Origin: Streptomyces pyxinicus
GTDB lineage: Bacteria; Actinomycetota; Actinomycetes; Streptomycetales; Streptomycetaceae
Length of the DNA stretch: 64,000 nt
NCBI RefSeq assembly: GCF_024753135.1
Contig: NZ_JANUGP010000006.1
Span: 1-64,000, forward strand
Direction of reading: 5' to 3'
Translations under genes and position numbers: made by a program
The notes under the pieces: model-generated
The model's database searches: none
Told to the model about the DNA's origin: nothing
What the model saw: only the letters and a program-made list of their open reading frames with translations
Part shown: piece after piece, positions 26,077 to 34,807 of the stretch
How positions within the stretch are numbered: the stretch's first letter is position 1
How the letters are laid out: each line of letters opens with the position of its first letter

Positions 26077-28178
26077 CGCCCGTGGTACCTGCACGGACGG
26101 GCCTGGAGTCGGCATTCCCTGCCGCGATGCTCAGTGCCGTTGGCACGAAGGAGTCCTGGCGCAAGGAGGTCCACCGCCCTGCGACCAGCACACACAAGTG
26201 GTGGGCCAAGCGCCTCGGCACTGTCTTCCGCGGGATTCTTGCCTCGGCTACGACACCCGAGGACGCCGATGGCGCCGCGGCATACGCATCCCCGCTGGAC
26301 CTGAATAGTGCCGTCGTCCTCGATCCCTTCTCTGGCTCCGGTGTCACTGGTGTCGAAGCACTCAAGCTCGGAGCCCGAGCCGTGTGCTTCGATATCAACC
26401 CCGTGGCAACCCTGGTCCAGCGCCAGGCAATGCAGCCCTGGAACATGGAGCGCCTGGCGGCTGCTTACGAGGCCGTCGAGTCTGCCTGCCGCGAGGAGAT
26501 CGACCGCGTCCACCAGGCCGAAGACGGCCGGACTGTCCTGTACTACTTCTGGGTCGCGACCGTCCAGTGCCCCGATTGCTCCGACAAGGTGCGACTATTC
26601 GACTCGCCGGTGTTCTCCAAGAACGCCTATCCTAAGCGGGTTCCGAAAGCGCAGATCGTCTGTCCTGAGTGCCTGGGTGTCAAGCAGAGCCGGTACGACT
26701 TCGACTCCGAGACGTGCCCCAGCGGCCACGAGATCAGCCAGCGTGGAGCAGTCCGCGGTCAGATGGCAACCTGTCGCCAGGGCCACACCTTCAAGGTCTT
26801 GACTGCTCTCGGCGGCAACAGGGCTGAGTTCGAGATGTACGCCAAGATGGTCGCGAACCCGGATGGCTCGAAGGTCTACGAGAGCATCACCGACTGGGAT
26901 CGCGACCTCTACGCACAGTGCGTCGAGCGACTCGCCGATCTGCCCGACTCCATGGTCCTGCCGCAGGGTGAGCTTGCGAGAGGCAACAACACCGACCAGG
27001 CGCTGAAGTGGAACTTTCGCGAGTGGCGCGACTTCTTCAACGCGCGCCAATTGGTCTCGCTATCGCTGATCGCGACCGCAATCCGGGACTTGCCCGGACC
27101 CTCCGCTGAACGTGAAGCGCTCGCGGCGCTCTTCTCGGGCACCCTTGAGTTCAACAACCTCTTCACGTCCTTCAAGGGCGAGGGGACCGGTGCTGTCCGG
27201 CACATGTTCAGCCACCACGTCCTCAAGCCGGAGCGAACGCCCCTCGAAGCCCATCCGTGGGGGACGACGCAGTCGTCGGGTTCCTTTTCAACTCTCTACA
27301 AGAGCCGGCTGCAGCGTGCGCATGAGTACAAAGTGAAGCCCGCCGATCTCGTCGACAAAGGCGCAGGGGCCGAACGTGTCACCGGGCTCGCCAAGCCGCT
27401 GGCTGCAACCGTTGTCGACTCATGGGCATCGTTCGAGGCCGCCCAGGGCCAAGCCGCCTACGTCGCCACCCGGAACTCGGCGGAGACCGATCTCCCCGAT
27501 GGGTCCGTCGACCTGGTCGTCACGGACCCGCCCTACATGGACAACGTTCACTACGCGGAGCTTGCTGACTTCTTCCACGCCTGGCTTCACGGAATGCGGC
27601 CGTACGGCGCGTACCCGGCGACGGCGACAACACGGCGAACCGGAGAAGTTCAGCACGCGGATCCGGTCGAGTTCGGCAAGGCGATCGAAGCTGTCTGGAG
27701 CGAGTGCGCACGGGTCCTGAAGCCGGGTGGTCTCCTCGCCTTCACGTTCCACCAGGCCCGCATCAGCGGCTGGGTGCAGGTGGTCGAATCGCTTCACCGC
27801 GCCGGCTTCGTGATCACCGCCGTCCAACCGGTCAAGGGGGAGATGTCGACGAGCATCGTCAAGACCGGCTCGCGAGAGCCGTCGAATCTGGACAGCGTGG
27901 TCGTCTGCCGTCGGGCAGCCGACGGCGCGACCAACCCGAATGGCTCGCTCGAAGAAGCTCTGGCGACTGCACAGAAGGAGCTGAGTGCCCTGTTGGAGGC
28001 CGGTGTGGATGTGGGGGCGGGAGACGTGCGGTCCGTCGTTCGCGGCTCCCTGTTGGCTTACCTCTCGTCAGCGGGCACCGGCTTGAACGATGCGGTCATC
28101 GCTCAGGTGGACGCGCTAGCTTCACAGGTAATCGACGCACTGATCGCTCCGAAGCAATCTGCTGCGGTCCTCGTCTGA
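26073..28178 (+). CDS. DNA amino-methyltransferase (N6A/N4C) with zinc-ribbon insertion
   Basis: 701 aa from ATG 26073. SAM-binding motif I is DPFSGSG at 84-90 with partner FDINP, and the catalytic motif is TDPPY at 484-488, followed by LKPGGLLAFTFHQ. Motif I precedes the DPPY by 400 residues, so the target-recognition region lies between, an alpha-like order. That insertion contains C-x2-C pairs at 166/169 and 197/200 and further cysteines near 215 and 234, suggesting zinc ribbons. It resembles large DUF1156-type adenine-specific methylases. It probably protects host DNA from the coupled nuclease, making a compact type II-like system. A long hairpin follows 40 bases after the stop. Confidence 0.8.
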   Translation: MTPVVPARTGLESAFPAAMLSAVGTKESWRKEVHRPATSTHKWWAKRLGTVFRGILASATTPEDADGAAAYASPLDLNSAVVLDPFSGSGVTGVEALKLGARAVCFDINPVATLVQRQAMQPWNMERLAAAYEAVESACREEIDRVHQAEDGRTVLYYFWVATVQCPDCSDKVRLFDSPVFSKNAYPKRVPKAQIVCPECLGVKQSRYDFDSETCPSGHEISQRGAVRGQMATCRQGHTFKVLTALGGNRAEFEMYAKMVANPDGSKVYESITDWDRDLYAQCVERLADLPDSMVLPQGELARGNNTDQALKWNFREWRDFFNARQLVSLSLIATAIRDLPGPSAEREALAALFSGTLEFNNLFTSFKGEGTGAVRHMFSHHVLKPERTPLEAHPWGTTQSSGSFSTLYKSRLQRAHEYKVKPADLVDKGAGAERVTGLAKPLAATVVDSWASFEAAQGQAAYVATRNSAETDLPDGSVDLVVTDPPYMDNVHYAELADFFHAWLHGMRPYGAYPATATTRRTGEVQHADPVEFGKAIEAVWSECARVLKPGGLLAFTFHQARISGWVQVVESLHRAGFVITAVQPVKGEMSTSIVKTGSREPSNLDSVVVCRRAADGATNPNGSLEEALATAQKELSALLEAGVDVGAGDVRSVVRGSLLAYLSSAGTGLNDAVIAQVDALASQVIDALIAPKQSAAVLV

Positions 28179-28217
28179 CACGAGAAAGTACGCCTAGCGA
28201 CGACGGCGACAGCATCA

Positions 28218-28259
28218 ACACGAAGTACCGCAGGACGCCTGCCCGGCGGTACTTCGTGT
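28218..28259 (+). terminator. Hairpin after the nuclease-methyltransferase operon
   Basis: ACACGAAGTACCGC pairs perfectly with GCGGTACTTCGTGT across a 14-base loop, 40 bases after the methyltransferase stop. No U-run. Confidence 0.6.
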
Positions 28260-28540
28260 GTGTCCCCAGCGTGATCCCGAACGACGCCGTCATACACAAA
28301 ACAAGCGTCCGGCAACAGCTCCCCCACACCGCGCAGAAGCCAGCGGGAAGGTCGGCGCCGCACCCGAACACTCTCCCGCCCGGCCGGGGCAAACCGTGCA
28401 CGTGTCGTGCTGACCCGGATGCAGCCGCTCAGGGGCCTTCAGCTTTGCTTCAGGAGGCATCATGAAGCAGTGCAGGGCTCGTAGTATCAGGGACCACTCC
28501 ACCCCTGACCAGCTTAGATTCGCATTCGCAACGATCTGTC

Positions 28541-28568
28541 GTCCTGTGCTGACGTGTCAGCACAGGAC
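28541..28568. repeat. Perfect palindrome near the island's right end
   Basis: GTCCTGTGCTGAC, central GT, then the exact complement. It lies about 100 bases inside the right att repeat, where arm-type or excisionase sites often occur in integrative elements; it could also be a terminator. Confidence 0.6.
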
Positions 28569-28664
28569 CCGGATCGAGGTGGATCGAGCAGGACTCAGGA
28601 GGATGGAAATGGTGGCACTTATCCCGGTCTCCAGCGTTTACGCAGGTCAGCAAGGTAACGATTT

Positions 28665-28692
28665 CGGGTTCGAATCCCGTTGGGGGCACGCA
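28665..28692 (+). other. attR-like repeat: tRNA-Glu 3' fragment
   Basis: Only the T-arm and 3' acceptor of tRNA-Glu (28665-28688) plus CGCA are present, identical to 24352-24379. The 5' two thirds of the tRNA are absent, so this is a displaced end and not a gene. Confidence 0.8.
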
Positions 28693-28724
28693 AGATCGTG
28701 TGCGACACTGTTGCATACGTGCTT

Positions 28725-28799
28725 GGTCCTGTGGAGCAGTTTGGAGTGCTCGCCACCCTGTCAAGGTGGAGGCCGCGGGTTCAAATCCCGTCAGGACCG
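28725..28799 (+). tRNA. tRNA-Asp (GTC), copy 2
   Basis: 75 nt, identical to copies 1 and 3. Presumed native chromosomal copy, because the chromosome continues without interruption to its right. Confidence 0.95.
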
Positions 28800-28823
28800 C
28801 TGGTGTTTCACGTGAAACACCGT

Positions 28824-28897
28824 GGCTGGGTAGCTCAGTTGGTACGAGCGATCGCCTGAAAAGCGATAGGTCGCCGGTTCGACCCCGGCCCCAGCCA
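28824..28897 (+). tRNA. tRNA-Phe (GAA), copy 2
   Basis: 74 nt, CCA not encoded. Anticodon stem ATCGC/GCGAT differs from copy 1 at two base pairs, both compensated. The spacer from tRNA-Asp contains a TTTCACGTGAAA palindrome not found in copy 1. Confidence 0.95.
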
Positions 28898-28902
28898 CAA
28901 CC

Positions 28903-28932
28903 AGAAGGCCCCGTTCGACGAACGGGGCCTTC
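28903..28932 (+). terminator. Terminator after tRNA-Phe copy 2
   Basis: AAGGCCCCGTT and AACGGGGCCTT form an 11-bp stem around CGACG, eight bases after the tRNA. Confidence 0.75.
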
Positions 28933-28962
28933 GTCGTGTCACAGCCATGAAGCGGGGAAGTC

Positions 28963-29301
28963 ATGGGCAGCAGCCGGGTCGGGGGCGCGGACGAGACCGC
29001 GCTGGAGAAGGACAGGGCGAGGTACGGGCTACTCGCGGTGGTGGTCAGCAATCTCGCCGTCGTCGCCGTCGCGGTCTTCGGGGTCTGGCAACTCGACGGT
29101 GACAAGGCCGTGATCGTCGGTGTCCTCACCGCCGCCTTCACCGCGGTCAGCAGCACGACCACCGCCTATCTGGGCATCAAGGCCGTCTCCAACACCGCAC
29201 GCTCCATCGCCCTCGCCGACGGCCCCTCCCGAGCGCACACCCCGGTGCCCGAGGTACCGCCGGCGGTGACGCCGGTGGCATCGGCCTCGCGGGGCGCCTA
29301 G
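28963..29301 (+). CDS. Small membrane protein, conserved in Streptomyces by appearance, function unknown
   Basis: 112 aa from ATG 28963 with GGGGAAG upstream. A charged N-terminus (ETALEKDRARYG) precedes two hydrophobic helices at about 22-42 and 48-68, the latter ending STTTAYLGIKAVSNTARSIA. The C-terminus is a Pro/Ala-rich tail. The plan resembles holin-like or small scaffold membrane proteins, but no family is identifiable. Its stop overlaps that of the convergent membrane gene. Confidence 0.6.
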   Translation: MGSSRVGGADETALEKDRARYGLLAVVVSNLAVVAVAVFGVWQLDGDKAVIVGVLTAAFTAVSSTTTAYLGIKAVSNTARSIALADGPSRAHTPVPEVPPAVTPVASASRGA

Positions 29302-30392
29302 GCCGCGTGGGCCGGGCCGGTGGGGCGGCCGCCCGGGTGGCGGTGGCGCCAGGTCACGAAGACCGCGCAGGAGAGCACCGTCCAGCCCACCAGCACCAGG
29401 AACGGGAACACGTGCTGGTGGCCCCGGAAGTACACGGCGGTGTGCTGGGCGTTCACCGAGGCGCCGGGCGGCAGCCAGCGGCCGATCGTGCCGAGCGGGG
29501 ACGGCAGCAGCGGCCAGGAGACGGCACCGCCCGACGAGGGGTTGCCCAGCAGTACCAGCAGTCCCCAGGTGGGCAGCATGGCCCAGCGTCCGACCAGGGT
29601 GTTGAACATCGTGAAGACCATGCTGGTCGTGAACATCGTCAGGGCGAGGATCAGCCAGGACTCCGCGAACGGCAGCCGCAGCGCGCCGAGCCACCAGTCC
29701 ACCACCGCGCAGATCACGAACCCGCCGAGCAGCGAGTAGCCGACGATGTAGGCGATGCGCTCCAGCGGATTGAGCGCTTTGGCGTGCACGCTGAGCTGGA
29801 TGGCGCCGACCATGCCGACGACCACCGCGGCGAGGGTGATGTAGAAGATCGCCAGGCCGCGCGGGTCGCCCTTCTGCAACGGCTTGACGTCACGGACCAC
29901 CACGGGTGTGCCGGTCGCCTTGCCCACCTTCGCCGCCGACTCCGCGAGCACCTGGGCGACCGACGAGCCGGACGCCCCGGACACCTCCAGGAGGATCGGC
30001 TTTCCGGAGGCGGGCACCTCGACCACCGCGAACGCCTCCTGCGCGTCCACCGCGCCCAACGCCGCCTGTCTGCTGTCGTACGGGCGCAGCTTGAGCGAGG
30101 CGTCCAGGGCCCGTTCCATCCCGCCGATGAAGCGCCGGGCGGCCGGACCGCCGTAGTCGCCGGTCACGGCCGTGGGGATGCTGTGCGGGGTCGGGTTCGC
30201 CATGGCGTAGGTGTAGGAGCCGGCGAAGAGGCCGGCACCGGCCGCGACGAGCAGCAGCAGGACGGTGGCGGGGAGGAAGGGGGAGGTCCGGAACGCGGCG
30301 TAGCGCTCCGCTCGGGTGGGCGGGCGGCCGTGTGCTCCGTGTGCTCCGGGTTCCGTGTGTTCTCCGGGTTCTGAGTGCTGCGAGTCGGGCAT
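29298..30392 (-). CDS. ABC-2/YhgE-like polytopic membrane protein
   Basis: 364 aa from ATG 30392 (MPDSQHSEPGEHTEP). A polar N-terminal 45 residues precede a first membrane helix at about 42-65. An extracellular domain of some 130 residues follows (PHSIPTAVTGDYGGPAARRFIGGMERAL through VVRDVKPLQKGD), then five or six helices between about 195 and 350. One long outer loop after helix 1 plus a clustered membrane region is the layout of YhgE/Pip and ABC-2 permease-like proteins. No ATPase gene is adjacent. A role in export is possible but unproven. No good ribosome-binding site, so perhaps leaderless. Confidence 0.65.
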   Translation of the reverse strand: MPDSQHSEPGEHTEPGAHGAHGRPPTRAERYAAFRTSPFLPATVLLLLVAAGAGLFAGSYTYAMANPTPHSIPTAVTGDYGGPAARRFIGGMERALDASLKLRPYDSRQAALGAVDAQEAFAVVEVPASGKPILLEVSGASGSSVAQVLAESAAKVGKATGTPVVVRDVKPLQKGDPRGLAIFYITLAAVVVGMVGAIQLSVHAKALNPLERIAYIVGYSLLGGFVICAVVDWWLGALRLPFAESWLILALTMFTTSMVFTMFNTLVGRWAMLPTWGLLVLLGNPSSGGAVSWPLLPSPLGTIGRWLPPGASVNAQHTAVYFRGHQHVFPFLVLVGWTVLSCAVFVTWRHRHPGGRPTGPAHAA

Positions 30393-30490
30393 AGGGATCA
30401 CGCTAGGGCAATAGGGGCACCGGTCTCCTGTCGGGGGGCTCGGGCTGCCGCCGTGGGGGTGGTGCTTCAGGTGCCGGGTGCGGGTGCGTT

Positions 30491-30697
30491 GTGGTTGATC
30501 GCGCAGTTCCCCGCGCCCCTGGCGGGCGGCCGCCGTGGGGTGAGGCGCTTGTACGCCGGGAGCGGGTGAATCGTGGTTGATCGCGCCGTTCCCCGCGCCC
30601 CTGGCGGGCGGCCGCCGTGGGGTGAGGCGCTTGTACGCCGGGAGCGGGTGAATCGTGGTTGATCGCGCAGTTCTCCGCGCCCCTGGCGGGGCGCTGT
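30491..30697. repeat. 82-bp tandem repeat, about 2.5 copies
   Basis: Units start at 30491, 30573 and 30655, each beginning GTGGTTGATCGCGC followed by AGTTCCCCGCGCCCCTGGCG. Units 1 and 2 differ at a single internal position in the first half; the third is cut short. The opening block is a widespread intergenic motif in Streptomyces, from general knowledge. It fills the gap between the membrane protein and hrpA. Confidence 0.85.
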
Positions 30698-30757
30698 AGG
30701 TGCCGCCCGGCAAATCGTTCGCTTGTTTTTGTTCGGGGGTGAGATCCTGGATCGCGT

Positions 30758-33700
30758 ATGTCTACGCATCCCGCCCCCGCCCTCGGCACCCTCGCCCCCC
30801 GTCTGACCGAGTTGTCGCTGCGCGACGCGCACCGGCTCGGGCGGCGGCTTGAGGGCGCGCGCAAGATCCGTAAGCCGGAGGCCCGCGCCGCCGTCCTCGC
30901 CGAGATCGAGGCCGAGGTCGACAAGGCCGCGGCCCGGATGGACGGGCGGCGCTCCCGCCTGCCCGCCGTCACGTATCCCGAGCAGCTGCCGGTCAGCCAG
31001 AAGAAGGACGACATCGCGGCGGCCATCCGCGACCACCAGGTCGTCATCGTCGCCGGCGAGACCGGTTCCGGAAAGACGACGCAGATCCCGAAGATCTGTC
31101 TCGAACTGGGCCGCGGCGTGCGCGGCATGATCGGGCACACCCAGCCCCGCCGGATCGCCGCCCGCACCGTCGCCGAGCGGGTCGCGGACGAGCTGCGCAC
31201 CCCGCTCGGCGAGGCCGTCGGCTGGAAGGTCCGCTTCACCGACCAGGTGAACCCGGACGCCACCTTCGTCAAGCTGATGACGGACGGCATCCTGCTCGCC
31301 GAGATCCAGACCGACCGCGAGCTGCGCGCCTACGACACGATCATCATCGACGAGGCGCACGAGCGGTCCCTCAACATCGACTTCCTGCTCGGCTACCTCG
31401 CCCAGCTGCTCCCGAAGCGGCCGGACCTGAAGGTCGTCATCACCTCGGCGACCATCGACCCGGAGCGGTTCTCCCGGCACTTCGGGGACGCCCCGATCAT
31501 CGAGGTGAGCGGACGGACGTACCCGGTGGAGGTGCGCTACCGCCCGCTGCTGGAGGAGGACTCCGACGACACGGCGGACGCCGACCGCGACCAGATCACC
31601 GCGATCACCGACGCCGTCGAGGAGCTGATGGCGGAGGGGCAGGGCGACATCCTCGTCTTCCTCTCCGGCGAGCGGGAGATCCGGGACACCGCGGACGCGC
31701 TGGAGAAGAAGAAATACCGATTCACCGAGGTGCTGCCGCTGTACGCGCGGCTCTCGCACGCCGAGCAGCACCGGGTCTTCCAGCCGCACACCGGACGCCG
31801 GATCGTGCTGGCGACCAACGTCGCCGAGACCTCCCTGACCGTGCCCGGCATCAAGTACGTCATCGACCCCGGCTTCGCCCGGATCAGCCGCTACAGCCAC
31901 CGCACCAAGGTCCAGCGGCTGCCCATCGAGCCCGTCTCGCAGGCCAGCGCCAACCAGCGCAAGGGCCGCTGCGGCCGTACCTCCGACGGCATCTGCGTCC
32001 GGCTCTACAGCGAGGACGACTTCCTCGCCCGGCCGGAGTTCACCGACGCGGAGATCCTGCGCACCAACCTGGCCTCCGTCATCCTCCAGATGACCGCCGC
32101 CGGCCTCGGCGACATCGAGAAGTTCCCCTTCATCGACCCGCCGGACCACCGCAACATCCGCGACGGCGTGCAACTCCTCCAGGAGCTGGGCGCACTGGAC
32201 CCGGCGCAGAAGGACGCGCGCAAGCGGCTCACCGACACCGGCCGCAAGCTGGCCCAGCTGCCGGTCGACCCGCGCCTCGCCCGGATGGTGCTGGAGGCGG
32301 ACAGGAACGGCTGTGTCCGCGAGGTCATGGTCATCGCCGCCGCGCTGTCCATCCAGGACCCGCGCGAACGCCCGGCCGAGAAGCAGGCCCAGGCCGACCA
32401 GCAGCACGCCCGCTTCAAGGACGAGACCAGCGACTTCCTCGCCTACCTCAACCTGTGGCGGTACGTCCGCGAGCAGCAGAAGGAGCGCGGCTCCAGCTCG
32501 TTCCGCCGGATGTGCAAGCAGGAGTACCTCAACTTCCTGCGCATCCGCGAATGGCAGGACATCTACGTCCAGCTGCGCACGGTCGCCAAGCAGATGGGCA
32601 TCCACCTCGCCGAGGAGGACGCCCCCGCCGACCGCGTGCACGTCTCGCTGCTGGCCGGCCTGCTGTCCCACATCGGGATGAAGGACGTCAAGGACGGCAA
32701 CAAGAACGAGTACCTGGGCGCCCGCAGCGCCAAGTTCGCGATCTTCCCCGGCTCCGCGCTGTTCCGGAAGCAGCCGAAGTTCGTGATGTCCGCCGAGCTG
32801 GTGGAGACCAGCCGGCTGTGGGCGCGGGTCAACGCCAGGATCGAGCCGGAGTGGGTCGAGCCGCTCGCCGAGCACCTGCTCAAGCGCACCTACAGCGAAC
32901 CGCACTGGGAGAAGGACCAGGCGGCCGTGATGGCGTACGAAAAGGTCACACTGTACGGCGTGCCGATCGTCGCCCAGCGCAAGGTGAACTACGGCCGGAT
33001 CGACCCGGAGGTCTCCCGCGAGCTGTTCATCCGCAACGCGCTGGTCGAGGGCGACTGGCGCACCCACCACAAGTTCTTCGCGGACAACCGCAAGCTGCTC
33101 AGCGAGGTCGAGGAGCTGGAGCACCGGGCCCGGCGCCGGGACATCGTCGTGGACGACGACACGCTCTTCGACTTCTACGACCAGCGGGTACCCGAACACG
33201 TCGTCTCCGGCGCGCACTTCGACTCCTGGTGGAAGCACAAGCGGCACGAGCAGCCCGATCACCTGGACTTCGAGCGGGAGATGCTCATCCGGGAGTCGGC
33301 GGAGGCGGTCACCAAGGCCGACTACCCCGACACCTGGCGCCAGGGGCCGCTCAAGTTCCGGGTGACGTACCAGTTCGAGCCGGGCGCGGACGCGGACGGT
33401 GTGACCGTGCACATCCCCCTCCAGGTCCTCAACCAGGTCACCGACGAGGGCTTCGACTGGCAGATCCCGGGTCTGCGCGAGGAGGTGGTGACGGAGCTGA
33501 TCCGCACCCTCCCCAAGCCGATCCGCCGCAACTACGTGCCCGCGCCCAACTACGCCAAGGCGTTCCTGGAGAAGGCCGTGCCGCTCCAGGAGCCGCTGCC
33601 GGTCACCATGGCGCGCGAGCTGAAGCGGATGGTCGGGGTGCCCTTCGAGGCGGAGGACTTCGACTGGTCCAAGGTCCCGGACCATCTGAAGATCACGTTC

Positions 33701-34711
33701 CGGATCGTCGACGAGCGGCGCCGCAAGCTGGCCGAGGACAAGGACCTGGAGGCGCTGAAACTCCGGCTGAAGCCGAAGGCACGCAAGGCGCTGTCCCAGG
33801 CCGCCGCCGCGACCGCGTCCCGCGAGGGCGGGGAGTCCTTGGAGCGCGCCGGGCTGGCCGACTGGACGATCGGCAGCCTCAGCCGGGTCTTCGAGACCCG
33901 CCGGGCCGGCCAGCCGGTCAAGGCGTACCCGGCGCTGGTGGACGACGGCGACACCGTCTCCGTCCGCCTCTTCGACACCGAGGCCGAGCAGGCCGAGGCC
34001 ATGTGGCAGGGCACCCGGCGGCTCATCCTGCGCAACATCCCGGTCAACCCCGCGAAGTTCGCCTCCGAGAAGCTGACGAACCAGCAGAAGCTGGGGCTGT
34101 CCGCCAACCCGCACGGATCGATCCAGGCGCTGTTCGACGACTGCGCGATGGCGGCGGCGGACAAACTGATCGGCGACTTCGGCGGCCCGGCGTGGGACGA
34201 GGAGTCGTACCGCAAGCTCTACGACAAGGTCCGCGCCGAGATCGTGGACACCACGGTCCGGGCGGTCGGCCAGGTCCAGCAGGTGCTGGCCGCCTGGGGG
34301 GCCTGTGAGCGCCGCCTGAAGGCCGTGCGGAGCCCGGCGCTGCTCGCGAACCTGACGGACGTGCGCAAGCAGCTGGACGCCCTCGTGAAGCCCGGCTTCG
34401 TCACCGCGGCCGGCATACGGCGGCTGCCCGACCTGATGCGCTACCTGGTCGCCGCCGACCGGCGCCTGCAGCAGATGCCGACGGGGGTCCAGCGGGACAC
34501 CACGCGCATGGAGAAGGTCCACGAGATGCAGGACGAGTACGCGTGGCTCCTGGAGCAGCTGCCCCAGGGCCGCCCGGTGCCGCAGCAGGTCCTCGACATC
34601 CGCTGGATGCTGGAGGAGCTGCGGGTCAGCTACTTCGCCCACGCGCTGGGCACGGCGTACCCGGTCTCCGACAAGCGGATCGTGAAGGCGATCGACGCGG
34701 CGGTGCCGTGA
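30758..34711 (+). CDS. hrpA: ATP-dependent RNA helicase HrpA (DEAH-box)
   Basis: 1317 aa from ATG 30758. Motifs: Walker A GETGSGKT at 100-107, TQPRRIAA, DEAH at 198-201 (IIIDEAHERS), SATID, then LVFLSGEREI, TNVAETSLTVPGI and the QRKGRCGR motif VI. Residues about 480-570 are the helicase-associated HA2 and OB regions. The long C-terminal half is the DUF3418 domain typical of HrpA. Length fits E. coli HrpA (about 1300 aa). In E. coli it acts on fimbrial mRNA and stalled ribosomes; the Streptomyces role is not known. Monocistronic, followed by tRNA-Asp copy 3. Confidence 0.93.
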   Translation: MSTHPAPALGTLAPRLTELSLRDAHRLGRRLEGARKIRKPEARAAVLAEIEAEVDKAAARMDGRRSRLPAVTYPEQLPVSQKKDDIAAAIRDHQVVIVAGETGSGKTTQIPKICLELGRGVRGMIGHTQPRRIAARTVAERVADELRTPLGEAVGWKVRFTDQVNPDATFVKLMTDGILLAEIQTDRELRAYDTIIIDEAHERSLNIDFLLGYLAQLLPKRPDLKVVITSATIDPERFSRHFGDAPIIEVSGRTYPVEVRYRPLLEEDSDDTADADRDQITAITDAVEELMAEGQGDILVFLSGEREIRDTADALEKKKYRFTEVLPLYARLSHAEQHRVFQPHTGRRIVLATNVAETSLTVPGIKYVIDPGFARISRYSHRTKVQRLPIEPVSQASANQRKGRCGRTSDGICVRLYSEDDFLARPEFTDAEILRTNLASVILQMTAAGLGDIEKFPFIDPPDHRNIRDGVQLLQELGALDPAQKDARKRLTDTGRKLAQLPVDPRLARMVLEADRNGCVREVMVIAAALSIQDPRERPAEKQAQADQQHARFKDETSDFLAYLNLWRYVREQQKERGSSSFRRMCKQEYLNFLRIREWQDIYVQLRTVAKQMGIHLAEEDAPADRVHVSLLAGLLSHIGMKDVKDGNKNEYLGARSAKFAIFPGSALFRKQPKFVMSAELVETSRLWARVNARIEPEWVEPLAEHLLKRTYSEPHWEKDQAAVMAYEKVTLYGVPIVAQRKVNYGRIDPEVSRELFIRNALVEGDWRTHHKFFADNRKLLSEVEELEHRARRRDIVVDDDTLFDFYDQRVPEHVVSGAHFDSWWKHKRHEQPDHLDFEREMLIRESAEAVTKADYPDTWRQGPLKFRVTYQFEPGADADGVTVHIPLQVLNQVTDEGFDWQIPGLREEVVTELIRTLPKPIRRNYVPAPNYAKAFLEKAVPLQEPLPVTMARELKRMVGVPFEAEDFDWSKVPDHLKITFRIVDERRRKLAEDKDLEALKLRLKPKARKALSQAAAATASREGGESLERAGLADWTIGSLSRVFETRRAGQPVKAYPALVDDGDTVSVRLFDTEAEQAEAMWQGTRRLILRNIPVNPAKFASEKLTNQQKLGLSANPHGSIQALFDDCAMAAADKLIGDFGGPAWDEESYRKLYDKVRAEIVDTTVRAVGQVQQVLAAWGACERRLKAVRSPALLANLTDVRKQLDALVKPGFVTAAGIRRLPDLMRYLVAADRRLQQMPTGVQRDTTRMEKVHEMQDEYAWLLEQLPQGRPVPQQVLDIRWMLEELRVSYFAHALGTAYPVSDKRIVKAIDAAVP

Positions 34712-34807
34712 CCGGACGGTCACAGGGGGCGAGTTCGACCAGGCGGGCCCGCCTCCTGTACAGTCCTACTCGCAGCGCAAGACCGCAGGTCGAACGCCGC
34801 GAAACCT

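Larger units (their letters stand above)
28179..28664. other. Right end of island, no gene recognised
   Basis: Holds the terminator-like hairpin at 28218-28259, an ATG at 28462 with AGGAGG four bases upstream whose frame runs across the att repeat into tRNA-Asp, and the 28-bp palindrome at 28541-28568. That frame may be a truncated small gene or chance. Confidence 0.5.
24376..28692. mobile_element. Putative 4.3-kb tRNA-Glu genomic island carrying tRNA-Asp, tRNA-Phe and a nuclease-methyltransferase pair
   Basis: The segment between the two 28-bp repeats holds tRNA-Asp and tRNA-Phe (copy 1), about 0.7 kb of decayed sequence, a two-gene restriction-modification-like operon and 0.5 kb of unassigned DNA. 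Codons in the operon are less GC-biased than in neighbours, and AT-rich pockets occur (near 25710). Beyond the right repeat lie the presumed native tRNA-Asp and tRNA-Phe. No integrase, excisionase or replication gene is seen, so it is either a remnant or was mobilised in trans. Unequal recombination between tRNA arrays is an alternative origin. Confidence 0.7.

Noticed and set aside
28462..28815. Small gene with ideal ribosome-binding site at the island end
   Set aside because: The frame crosses the att repeat and ends inside tRNA-Asp, so at most it is a truncated gene.
30467..34723. Antisense frame to hrpA
   Set aside because: Shadow of hrpA; its C-terminal part simply translates the 82-bp repeat.
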